From: an uncultured Clostridia bacterium
Lineage (GTDB): Bacteria; Bacillota; Clostridia; Oscillospirales; Ruminococcaceae
Direction: 5' to 3'
DNA length: 64,000 nt
NCBI GenBank assembly: GCA_947389015.1
Contig: CANDVA010000006.1
Span: 62,001 to 126,000, forward strand
The notes below the pieces were generated by a model, which made no database searches, had not been told where the DNA came from, and worked only from the letters and a program-made list of their open reading frames with translations. The position numbers and the translations under genes are program-made. Every line of letters starts with the position of its first letter. Position 1 is the stretch's first letter. Positions 19,958 to 28,472 of this stretch are shown in pieces.

Positions 19958-21184
19958 TCAGTCCGTTTTCTCCATATACTTCATCATTGCTTCGGCGGTT
20001 TTCTTTGCGTCCTCCACGGCGTGAACTACGGTAAGCGGTCCCGTGACTACGTCGCCAGCGGCAAACACTCCGGGGTGTGTGGTCATATTATCCTCGTTGA
20101 CCACCAGCAAGCCCTTTGCGGTACCCTCAAGGTGCTCCGTCGAAAGTATCAGCTTATCCTTGGGCCGCTGACTTACGGCTATGATGACGGAATCAGCGGG
20201 TATTAATTCTTCGCCGTCCTCATAGCCCACTATCTTGCCTTCGTCGTTGATTACAGAGGTCTTGAACACGGGTCCCTCGGGGTCTATGCGCACTATCTGT
20301 TTTCCGTAGATAAACTCCGCTCCGTCAAGCTTTGCGTAGCTCATCTCATGAGAGCTTGCCGAGGCGTGTATGCCGCGCGAGAAAAGCATTACGCGCTGCG
20401 CGCCGTAGCGGAACGCCGTCCGCGCAACGTCCATTGCCACGTTGCCCATACCGATGACGGCGACCGTTTCGCCAAGCTCATGGTGACGCGGATTTTCAAG
20501 ATATGAAATACCGAAATGAACGTTGGCAAGGCACTCGCCGCGGATATTCAGCGTTCTCGGCCGCCACGCTCCCGTACCGACGAATACGGAATTGTAACCG
20601 TCGCGAAAAAGATCGTCTATCTTCAGCGCGCCGCCGATGGTCGTATTAAGGCGCACCTGTACATCCAGCTTTTCAAGGAGCTGCTTGTAACGGTCTATAA
20701 CCGTGTTCGAGAGACGGAACTCGGGTATGCCGTAACGGAGCATACCGCCGATATCGTTCTTACGCTCGAAAATGGTAACACTGTAACCGTTCTTCGCCAG
20801 TATAATTGCGACGGTAAGACCCGCGGGCCCCGACCCTATAACGGCGACGCGCTTTCCGTTTTTCGGAGCGCAGACGGGACGCATACGGCTGAGATACGCG
20901 TCGGAAACAAAGCGCTCAATATCGTAAAACTGAACGGGCGTATCCTTTTTCCCGAGCACGCAATGACCCGCGCACTGCGCCTCGTGATTGCACACGGTAG
21001 CGCAGACAACGCTCATCGGGTTGTTCCCGAAAAGCTGTTCGCCCGCCTCCATTACTTTGTTATCCTTGAATTTTTGAATGATCTGCGGTATCGGCGTGTG
21101 TACGGGGCAATACTCCATACACTGCGGCTTTTTGCAGTTCAGACAGCGGTTAGCTTCGGTTTCTATTCGCAGCGACATATTCAA
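19958..21184 (-). CDS. Glutamate synthase small-subunit-like NAD(P)-dependent oxidoreductase
   Basis: CLNCKKPQCMEYCPVHTPIPQ, GSGPAGLTVAIILAKNGYSVTIFE, GMGNVAMDVARTAFRYGA. Confidence 0.9.
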   Translation of the reverse strand: MNMSLRIETEANRCLNCKKPQCMEYCPVHTPIPQIIQKFKDNKVMEAGEQLFGNNPMSVVCATVCNHEAQCAGHCVLGKKDTPVQFYDIERFVSDAYLSRMRPVCAPKNGKRVAVIGSGPAGLTVAIILAKNGYSVTIFERKNDIGGMLRYGIPEFRLSNTVIDRYKQLLEKLDVQVRLNTTIGGALKIDDLFRDGYNSVFVGTGAWRPRTLNIRGECLANVHFGISYLENPRHHELGETVAVIGMGNVAMDVARTAFRYGAQRVMLFSRGIHASASSHEMSYAKLDGAEFIYGKQIVRIDPEGPVFKTSVINDEGKIVGYEDGEELIPADSVIIAVSQRPKDKLILSTEHLEGTAKGLLVVNEDNMTTHPGVFAAGDVVTGPLTVVHAVEDAKKTAEAMMKYMEKTD

Positions 21185-21351
21185 TACCTCTCTTTTAAAT
21201 AACTATGCCATAAAACGATTACATACCGTAAATATAACACATTCCCTTAAAAAAGTCAACCGATTTGCTTCGGGATAAACGGAAAAAGCCAAAAATGCTT
21301 TGTTTTTATCCGTTTTGACAATATATTGTTGCCCGAAAGTGCGATAAAAAA

Positions 21352-22044
21352 TCATTTACCGACAAGCTCGCGAACGACCTCTCCCGCGATTATCAGCCCC
21401 GCCGCCGACGGCACAAACGCGCAGGACGCGGGGATAACGCGCTCACCCTCCTTAGCGGGCGCGGCGGGGAGCTCCTCCGACCATATCACCTTAAGGCGCT
21501 CTATACCGTTCTTTTTCAACTCGCGGCGCATTACCCTCGCGAGAGGACAGACAGAGGTCTCGTAAATGTCCGATACGCGGAATTTCGTCGGGTCGAGCTT
21601 GTTACCCGTGCCCATGGAGCTTATCAGCGGCGTTCCCGTTTCGCGGCACTTTACCGCTAGCAGAACCTTTGCGCGAACGTCGTCTATCGCATCGATAACG
21701 TAATCGTACAGCGCGAAATCAAACCGGCCGACCGTCTCCTCCGACAGCCGCAGCTGATATTTAGTCAAGCGCAGCGCGGGGTTTATGTCGAGGAAACGAG
21801 CCTCGGCGGCATCGGTTTTCGGCAGCCCGACCGTGCTGTGCAGCGCGATTATCTGACGGTTGATGTTTGATACCGCGACCACGTCGCCGTCGACGATATC
21901 CAGAGCTCCTATGCCGCTCCGCACCAGAGCCTCGGCGGCGTGACCGCCCACTCCTCCGATACCGAAAACCACCGCGCGACATTCGGAAAGCCGTTTCATT
22001 GCGCCCTCTCCGAGCAAACGCTCCGTTCTTGTAAATTCTTCCAT
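21352..22044 (-). CDS. tcdA: tRNA threonylcarbamoyladenosine dehydratase (ThiF/HesA family)
   Basis: MEEFTRTERLLGEGAMKRLSECRAVVFGIGGVGGHAAEALVRSGIGALDIVDGDVVAVSNINRQIIA; start placed at 22044. Confidence 0.9.
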   Translation of the reverse strand: MEEFTRTERLLGEGAMKRLSECRAVVFGIGGVGGHAAEALVRSGIGALDIVDGDVVAVSNINRQIIALHSTVGLPKTDAAEARFLDINPALRLTKYQLRLSEETVGRFDFALYDYVIDAIDDVRAKVLLAVKCRETGTPLISSMGTGNKLDPTKFRVSDIYETSVCPLARVMRRELKKNGIERLKVIWSEELPAAPAKEGERVIPASCAFVPSAAGLIIAGEVVRELVGK

Positions 22045-22046
22045 TT

Positions 22047-22541
22047 TTATCCCTCGCTGTTCATATTTTCCGCTTCGAGCCGCAGCCTGTAAAATATCCT
22101 TGCCCATTCGGGAAACGAGTCCTCGTCAAGGCTTTGCAGCGTTCGCCTGCCGACGCGCTTGTCCATTACCGCGAAAATTCGGATAATGCTGTTTTCGCTT
22201 TTCAGCGCGTCCTGTACGCGCATATCGATGAACTCCAGAGCCGCGGCGAGGAAATCCATTTCATAATAGGTACAGCCCTCGTCCCACTTTTTCTCAAGGC
22301 TCTTTCCGTCGTATTTTCCTGTCTGCTTATAAAGCTCCGACATATCCCGCTCCTGACTGTACATCTCTATCCATGAAAAGCGAGCAAGCTCGCGCTTGTC
22401 AAGAAGTATAGCCGCTCTCCCATAAGAATTATGCACCTCGTGATATCGAGTGAGAAAATATGTCACTCTGCCCCTGAGCCTCTCGCACAGCAGATCCTCA
22501 AGCTGATTTTTTAATGCCTTCCACGATTTGTAGCCCTTCAT
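22047..22541 (-). CDS. Hypothetical protein (SF0329-like)
   Basis: MKGYKSWKALKNQLEDLLCERLRGRVTYFLTRYHEVHNSYGRAAILLDKRELARFSW.... Confidence 0.6.
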   Translation of the reverse strand: MKGYKSWKALKNQLEDLLCERLRGRVTYFLTRYHEVHNSYGRAAILLDKRELARFSWIEMYSQERDMSELYKQTGKYDGKSLEKKWDEGCTYYEMDFLAAALEFIDMRVQDALKSENSIIRIFAVMDKRVGRRTLQSLDEDSFPEWARIFYRLRLEAENMNSEG

Positions 22542-23302
22542 TTTGCCGCCTCGTTGACGCACCGCAATGCGTTGAGACTTCTCGGATAGCCGATAAACGG
22601 CAGACAGTGCGAGATTATCTTGATAAGAAACAGCTTATCGTTGCCGATACGCATATTCGCCGCCGCATGGCTCGTGAGCTGCGGCTCGCACCCTCCCTGC
22701 GCTGAGAGAAAACAGAATGTGATAAGCTCACGCTCGGTGTAGTCAAGACCCTTGCGCGTGTAATAATCGCCAAAGCAGTTATCCGCGAGCCATAGGTTTA
22801 TATGTCTGCTCTCCTCGGGACCCGACCTCCAGAAATCACGCATACCCTCGCCGAATATCTCCTCCTGTACGCGTGAGCCCTCCTCGCGGCGGTTCTCGGA
22901 AGTGGTCGTCGACTGCCCCTCCAAGGGAAGCGGAATACCCTTTTCCGTAAACACCTCGTTTACCGCCTTAAGGAACGGTAATACTCTGCCGATACCGAGA
23001 TACGCGACCGCCTGATAAACGATCTCCTTTATCTCCACGGGCGTAACGCCGAAATTCATCGCCGCGGGGATCATCTCTCTGAACTCGTCAATGCCTTGGC
23101 AGCCGAGCAGCGTCGCCAACAGCGCTATATGACGCGTCCTGCCGTCTACTTCCCTACCGCCGATATCGGGCATATTCACGACCTCGTCAAACGCAAAATT
23201 GTCAAAAAGCACGATAAATTCGGGGTCTGTTTTCAGAAGCTCGGAAACCTGCCCCGAGAACATTTTTTCGCGATATTCCTTTGAAAAATTCGAAGTTGCC
23301 AT
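22538..23302 (-). CDS. Carboxymuconolactone decarboxylase family protein
   Basis: Two CMD-like halves: DGRTRHIALLATLLGCQGIDEFREMIPAAMNFGVTPVEIKEIVYQAVAYLG; TERELITFCFLSAQGGCEPQLTSHAAANMRIG. Confidence 0.85.
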   Translation of the reverse strand: MATSNFSKEYREKMFSGQVSELLKTDPEFIVLFDNFAFDEVVNMPDIGGREVDGRTRHIALLATLLGCQGIDEFREMIPAAMNFGVTPVEIKEIVYQAVAYLGIGRVLPFLKAVNEVFTEKGIPLPLEGQSTTTSENRREEGSRVQEEIFGEGMRDFWRSGPEESRHINLWLADNCFGDYYTRKGLDYTERELITFCFLSAQGGCEPQLTSHAAANMRIGNDKLFLIKIISHCLPFIGYPRSLNALRCVNEAAK

Positions 23303-23422
23303 TGATGTCGTACCTCCAAAAAGTTATTTTTGTATCTTAATTATATCATAAACAAACCGTAAAATGCAATTAATTTTTTGAATATTATCAATAAGTTTTT
23401 ACGATTAAAATAAAGCAAACCG

Positions 23423-23458
23423 AAAACCGCCCGCAAAACTCGGTTTGCGGGCGGTTTT
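23423..23458. terminator. Intrinsic terminator
   Basis: aaaaccgcccgcaaa-actcgg-tttgcgggcggtttt, perfect 15-bp stem. Confidence 0.88.
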
Positions 23459-23467
23459 TATATATGA

Positions 23468-24706
23468 TCACAGTCCGAAAAGCTGATTTTCAAATCGTTC
23501 TATTGCGTATTCCATCGCATCGAGACTGTCAATGTTTGTCGTTCCGTTGTCGAGCCTTATGTCCTTGTTCGGCGAGCGCTCGTCCCAGACCGCGCTTTGT
23601 ATCGCTTCGATCACGTGAGGGCAGTCCTCCGATACGAAAAAACGTCCCGCGGAAATCAGGCGGTTAAGCATATTTATCCGCGTGTTGATCGGCTTTTTCT
23701 TGGCGTTCAGCACCTCGGCGCGCACCGCGCCGCGAAAGCTTTTTACAAGAAGCTGCTCCGCGCTGTCGCAATAGACCGCAGAGAGTCGAGGGAACCGCTC
23801 CGTTTCTCGCCCGACATATTCCGCAAAGCTGTTTATCAGGCACTCGGCGGAACGATTGCGTTTGTCGTAAAATTCCGACAACACATAAACGTTTCGGAAT
23901 CCCTCGTCAAAGCCGACGTGAACGAACGCCGAAGCGCTGCCGCTGCCGCCGTAGTCCACTCCTATAACGGAACGTATCAGCGGCTTTTCCGACAGCCTCT
24001 GCTCAAGCTCCCTTGACGTGAGAACGCACGCGGAGGAGAAGTCCCCATATATTCTGCCCTCCGCCGCGACCCATTCGCCGAGAATGTATCGGTCGTAGAA
24101 CACTCCGCAGAACTCCTTTTTAAGCGCCTCGACGTACTTTGACGGCAGGAATACGTTGTCGGTCAGCGTGAACTTCATAGACAGCAGATCAAGGCTTTTG
24201 TTGTCGAGATAATCCTTCTTTACCCAATGCGCGGGGCAGTCGGGATTGGTAGTCGCGAACAGCTTGGCACCGTCCTCCGAGAGCCTTGACAGCAGCATAG
24301 TGAAAAAATCCTCGCCGAAAAGCGTGAGCTCGTCGCAGTACGCACCCATTAACGTCATTCCGCGTATCTTGTTTTCGGACAGCGCGTTGGACGCTCCCTC
24401 GAGATAAATACGTCTGCCGAATAACTGCCCATCCTTTTTCCCGAGGCTATAAGTAAAACCGCCTCCGAGCAGCTCGGAAAGCGGTTCGAGAACGTTTCTT
24501 TTCAGCGTCGCGAGCGTTTTCGCCGCCATAAGGTACGACCTTTCCTTCGGCGACCCCGCTACCCAGAACGCCCACAATATCATAGAAATGTAGGTCTTGC
24601 CGCTGCGCACGCTGCCCTCAAAAATATTTATTCGCCGCAGTCTGCCGCTTTTCAGCAGCAGGAGCGCTTCTGCCTGTTTCGGTGAAAACATCATATTTTT
24701 TATCAT
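23468..24706 (-). CDS. Phage terminase large subunit (PBSX-family-like), orphan
   Basis: 412 aa: Walker A-like NIFEGSVRSGKTYISMI; YCDELTLFGEDFFTMLLSRLS; nuclease part VIGVDYGGSGSASAFVHVGF, AVYCDSAEQ, NIDSLDAMEYAIER. Confidence 0.88.
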   Translation of the reverse strand: MIKNMMFSPKQAEALLLLKSGRLRRINIFEGSVRSGKTYISMILWAFWVAGSPKERSYLMAAKTLATLKRNVLEPLSELLGGGFTYSLGKKDGQLFGRRIYLEGASNALSENKIRGMTLMGAYCDELTLFGEDFFTMLLSRLSEDGAKLFATTNPDCPAHWVKKDYLDNKSLDLLSMKFTLTDNVFLPSKYVEALKKEFCGVFYDRYILGEWVAAEGRIYGDFSSACVLTSRELEQRLSEKPLIRSVIGVDYGGSGSASAFVHVGFDEGFRNVYVLSEFYDKRNRSAECLINSFAEYVGRETERFPRLSAVYCDSAEQLLVKSFRGAVRAEVLNAKKKPINTRINMLNRLISAGRFFVSEDCPHVIEAIQSAVWDERSPNKDIRLDNGTTNIDSLDAMEYAIERFENQLFGL

Positions 24707-24957
24707 TCCTCCCCAATATCCTTATATTCGCCGATGAGCTCCGCAAGCTGCCCGACGGCGTCCTCGCGGGTATTCTCCTCAAGCATTTCAAGCACGAGCT
24801 TCCATGTCTTTGCAAGCTTTTCAAGGTCTTTTTCGGCACAATTGCGTATCAGCGCTTCATTGTTGAGCAGATCCACAAAGCGTTTGCCAAACCTTAAAAT
24901 GCGTGTGTTGTTACGATTGAAGAATTCCTTTACGGTTGTTTTTTTTCTTACAGCCAA
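24703..24957 (-). CDS. Small protein translationally coupled to the terminase (candidate small subunit)
   Basis: 84 aa; 4-nt overlap with the terminase large-subunit start. Confidence 0.45.
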   Translation of the reverse strand: MAVRKKTTVKEFFNRNNTRILRFGKRFVDLLNNEALIRNCAEKDLEKLAKTWKLVLEMLEENTREDAVGQLAELIGEYKDIGEE

Positions 24958-25084
24958 GTTGTCACCTCCTTGCTCCGTGATAACAGTCTAGCATGGGTAA
25001 TACTGCAAAAAGCTGCAAAAATGCCGCTCCCGCCGACTTGACAAATCAGGGAAAACGGCGTTATAATTTAAGTAGTTAAGCCGA

Positions 25085-25245
25085 AACAGATTCCAGCATG
25101 AAGATCTGAGGAACATAAAGCGCATTGACGGCAGAGCCACACCCGCGGAAAGCTCTCCGCTCACTATCTGTTCCTTTATCTGCGATACTATCTGTCGGTA
25201 AATAGGCTCGTCCGACGAATTGCTCAATATTAAGTCCATGAAGCA
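25085..25245 (-). pseudogene. Truncated GntR-family regulator (N-terminal wHTH fragment)
   Basis: MDLILSNSSDEPIYRQIVSQIKEQIVSGELSAGVALPSMR then non-homologous tail and stop; classic GntR N-terminus without the rest of the HTH. Confidence 0.65.
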
Positions 25246-25441
25246 CTTCTGTTGAAATTGTATATATGCCATACACAGTATAGCATAAAAAAACACGGTT
25301 GCCAAAAGGGGGAAGAAAAATTTTTTTACACATCAAATAAAAACAAAATATGGTAGATAAACGACAAAAAATGATTGGATAAAAAGCCGTTTATGGTCTA
25401 TAATTTAGTTGACGCCAATCAAATATCCGAAGGAGCGGAAT

Positions 25442-27520
25442 ATGGAAAAATATCTTGACGAGACATTAAGCATACAGGAGCGCGCCGAAGCGCTCACCGA
25501 CGCTATGACAACTGACGAGCAGGCAAGTCAGCTAAGGTACGACGCGCCCGCGGTAAAGCGGCTCGGCATACCCGCGTATAACTGGTGGAACGAGGGACTG
25601 CACGGGCTTGCGCGATCGGGAACTGCGACTATGTTCCCGCAGGCTGTGGGGCTTGCGGCGATGTTTTCGCCCGAGCTTGTCAAAAGGGCCGGTGAGATCA
25701 CTGCCGAGGAGACCCGCGCGAAATACAATGCCTATCAGAAGCACGGCGACCGCGATATTTACAAGGGCTTGACGCTGTGGGCACCAAACATCAATATTTT
25801 CCGCGACCCGCGCTGGGGAAGAGGTCACGAAACCTACGGCGAGGACCCGTTTCTTACCGCCGAAAACGGCAAGGCGTATGTCAAGGGGCTTCAGGGCAGC
25901 GGAGAGGTTCTGAAAACCGCTGCGTGCGCTAAACATTTTGCCGTTCACAGCGGTCCCGAAGCTATCCGCCATGAATTCAATGCCGAGGTCTCGTCCAAGG
26001 ATATGGAGGAAACCTATCTTCCCGCGTTTGAAGAGCTCGTGAAAAACGCACGCGTCGAGGGCGTTATGGGTGCGTACAACTGCGTTAACGGAGAGCCTGC
26101 CTGCGCGAGCGGCTTCTTAATGAACAAGCTCCGCAACTGGGGCTTTGACGGGTATTTCGTTTCGGATTGCTGGGCGATACGCGATTTTCACGAGCACCAC
26201 AGGATCACAAGCAATGCCGTGGAGTCGGCAGCGCTCGCGCTGACAGCAGGCTGCGACGTGAACTGCGGCTGCACATATGTGAACGTCCTCGCGGCGCTGG
26301 ACAAGGGGCAGATAACGAAAGAGCATATCCGAAACGCCTGTGTTCACCTTATGAGAACGAGGATCAGACTTGGTATGTTCAACAAAAAAACGGAATATGA
26401 TGATATCCCGTACAGCGTTGTATCGTGCCGTGAGCATAAAGACGTATCCCTTGAATGCGCCGAAAGATCTATGGTGCTGCTGCGCAACAACGGAATACTG
26501 CCGCTTGACGAAAAGAAGCTCGGAACAATCGCGGTGATAGGACCGAACAGCATGAGCCGTGCGGCATTAGAGGGTAATTACTGCGGCACCGCGGACAGAT
26601 ATGTGACTTTCCTTGACGGTATTCAAGACCGATTTAAAGGGCGCGTCATTTTCGCCGAGGGGTGTCATCTTTATAAGGACAGAAGCTCGGGGCTCGCTAT
26701 GGCGGGCGACCTGTACGCCGAAGCGGAAGCTGCAACCGAAAACTCCGACATTGTGATCCTTTGCGTGGGTCTCGACGCGACTATCGAGGGCGAAGAGGGC
26801 GACACGGGCAATGAGTTCTCATCGGGAGACAAGAACGATCTCCGGCTGCCCGAAAGTCAGCGCGTCCTTATCGACAGAATAATGAAGCTCGGCAAGCCCG
26901 TGATAATAGTCTGCGCCGCGGGTAGCTCGATAAACGTCGAATGTGAGCCCGACGCGCTGCTTCACGTTTGGTATCCCGGCTCGGAGGGCGGCACGGCGCT
27001 CGCGGAGATACTGTTCGGCGATGTCTCGCCCTCGGGAAAGCTTCCCGTTACCTTTTACGAGAGAGCGGAGCTGCTGCCCGAATTCACCGACTACTCAATG
27101 AAAAAACGCACCTACCGCTACGCCGAGAATAACGTGCTGTTCCCGTTCGGGTTCGGGCTGACATATTCGGATATTGTCTGCACGGATATAAAGTATAAGG
27201 ACGGTCTCGCCGTCGTATGCGCGGAAAACAGGGGCGGAGCGACAACCGAGGACGTTATCGAGCTGTATATTAAGGATTACAATGAAAACGCCGTGCCAAA
27301 CACAAGCCTGTGCGGTTTCAAACGGATACGTCTCAATGCGGGAGAAAAGCTCTCCGTTGAGATAACCGTTCCCGAAAAAGCGTTCACCGCTGTTGATGAA
27401 AACGGCACAAGACAACGCTTCGGTAACAAATTTACACTGTACGCGGGAACACATCAGCCCGATCTCATGAGCGAGAGGCTGAGCGGTAATAAATGTATAA
27501 GTGTGGAAATTTCCCTGTGA
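25442..27520 (+). CDS. Glycoside hydrolase family 3 beta-glucosidase/xylosidase
   Basis: PAYNWWNEGLHGLARSGTATMFPQAVGLAA, GRGHETYGEDPFLTAENGKAYVKGLQG, FVSDCWAI, C-terminal Fn3-like domain. Confidence 0.95.
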   Translation: MEKYLDETLSIQERAEALTDAMTTDEQASQLRYDAPAVKRLGIPAYNWWNEGLHGLARSGTATMFPQAVGLAAMFSPELVKRAGEITAEETRAKYNAYQKHGDRDIYKGLTLWAPNINIFRDPRWGRGHETYGEDPFLTAENGKAYVKGLQGSGEVLKTAACAKHFAVHSGPEAIRHEFNAEVSSKDMEETYLPAFEELVKNARVEGVMGAYNCVNGEPACASGFLMNKLRNWGFDGYFVSDCWAIRDFHEHHRITSNAVESAALALTAGCDVNCGCTYVNVLAALDKGQITKEHIRNACVHLMRTRIRLGMFNKKTEYDDIPYSVVSCREHKDVSLECAERSMVLLRNNGILPLDEKKLGTIAVIGPNSMSRAALEGNYCGTADRYVTFLDGIQDRFKGRVIFAEGCHLYKDRSSGLAMAGDLYAEAEAATENSDIVILCVGLDATIEGEEGDTGNEFSSGDKNDLRLPESQRVLIDRIMKLGKPVIIVCAAGSSINVECEPDALLHVWYPGSEGGTALAEILFGDVSPSGKLPVTFYERAELLPEFTDYSMKKRTYRYAENNVLFPFGFGLTYSDIVCTDIKYKDGLAVVCAENRGGATTEDVIELYIKDYNENAVPNTSLCGFKRIRLNAGEKLSVEITVPEKAFTAVDENGTRQRFGNKFTLYAGTHQPDLMSERLSGNKCISVEISL

Positions 27521-27561
27521 TTTGGTTTCATCAAACTCCCATAAATGATACTATAGAATGT

Positions 27562-27602
27562 TGCTGTTCCGTTAAATCAGCGGAACAGCAGCTAATTCTT
27601 TT
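27562..27602 (+). terminator. Putative terminator after the GH3 gene
   Basis: tgctgttccg-ttaaatcag-cggaacagca (perfect 10-bp stem) followed by a T-rich tract. Confidence 0.6.
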
Positions 27603-27846
27603 TGGTGTGAGAGCTCGTCGCCTTCCTTACCGAGAACATCTGCCGCTCAGCCGAATGCACGCCACACGCTCCGTTGTTATTCTAAACATTGTATCTTTCT
27701 GTGTTCGTTAGCAGAACATTGTATTCTAATCCGTTAGCGGAGTCTAATTCGGTCGATAATTGGAATTCTTTCAGCGGCTCTTATATCATAAATATTTTAT
27801 ATGAAACCACAATCACAATATTTTGCAAATTTTTTCAAAAAAACTA

Positions 27847-27875
27847 TTGACAAATCAATAAATATGTGATATAAT
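27847..27875 (+). promoter_or_regulatory. Consensus sigma70 promoter of tRNA-Leu
   Basis: TTGACA (27847-27852), 17-nt spacer, TATAAT (27870-27875). Confidence 0.85.
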
Positions 27876-27891
27876 TATAAAGTCGTTAAAT

Positions 27892-27978
27892 GCGAGTGTG
27901 CTGGAATAGGCAGACAGGCTAGCTTGAGGTGCTAGTGGCAGTATTGCCGTGTGGGTTCAAGTCCCGTCACTCGCACCA
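27892..27978 (+). tRNA. tRNA-Leu (anticodon GAG)
   Basis: Acceptor GCGAGTG/CACTCGC, anticodon stem-loop ctagc-ttGAGgt-gctag, long variable arm, GGGTTCAAGTCC T-loop, encoded CCA. Confidence 0.95.
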
Positions 27979-28068
27979 AACGGCGCAAACTTGAACCACC
28001 CGATGCAACTGTATTTCTTCAAAAAAGCAGTTGCCGTGGTGTTCAGATTTGCGAAAACAAGGTAAAAC

Positions 28069-28104
28069 AAAAAGCCCGCTTCGGACAACCGAGGCGGGCT
28101 TTTT
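28069..28104. terminator. Intrinsic terminator at the end of the prophage late operon
   Basis: aaaaagcccgcttcgg-acaa-ccgaggcgggcttttt, 16-bp stem with one wobble. Confidence 0.88.
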
Positions 28105-28112
28105 GCATTGTA

Positions 28113-28457
28113 TTACTTTTGTGCGTCGCTGATATATGCGGAGAGCTTCGGGTTCTTTTCCCACCGTTCCTTTGCGTCGGCAAGGACGCGCTCGGTCAGC
28201 TTTTCAAGCTGCGCCGCCGAAATGAACAGCCGGATCACCGCCGGGATTTTCGGGTATAGCTGCTCAATGACCGCCGCCAGTTTCGCCGCGCCCGTGCCGC
28301 CGCCGTATTTCTTCTCGGCTTCGGTGACGAGGGAAAAGACGATTTTGTCAAGTATGGCGTACTGCTTTTTTGCTATCAGGATAATAAGCACAGCCACGAA
28401 CAGCAGGACAACGAGAACGCTGTCCCAGTTTACAAGTAAAAAGTTCAAAATATCCAT
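28113..28457 (-). CDS. Phage holin (LLH-like)
   Basis: N-terminal TM helix then an amphipathic helical domain 'LDKIVFSLVTEAEKKYGGGTGAAKLAAVIEQLYPKIPAVIR'; adjacent to the endolysin. Confidence 0.8.
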   Translation of the reverse strand: MDILNFLLVNWDSVLVVLLFVAVLIILIAKKQYAILDKIVFSLVTEAEKKYGGGTGAAKLAAVIEQLYPKIPAVIRLFISAAQLEKLTERVLADAKERWEKNPKLSAYISDAQK

Positions 28458-28472
28458 TGTGTACCTCCTGCG

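Noticed and set aside
23468-24706. Orphan terminase as the left end of the main prophage
   Set aside because: It is separated from the phage genes by the GntR remnant, a complete GH3 gene and the tRNA. More likely a separate remnant.
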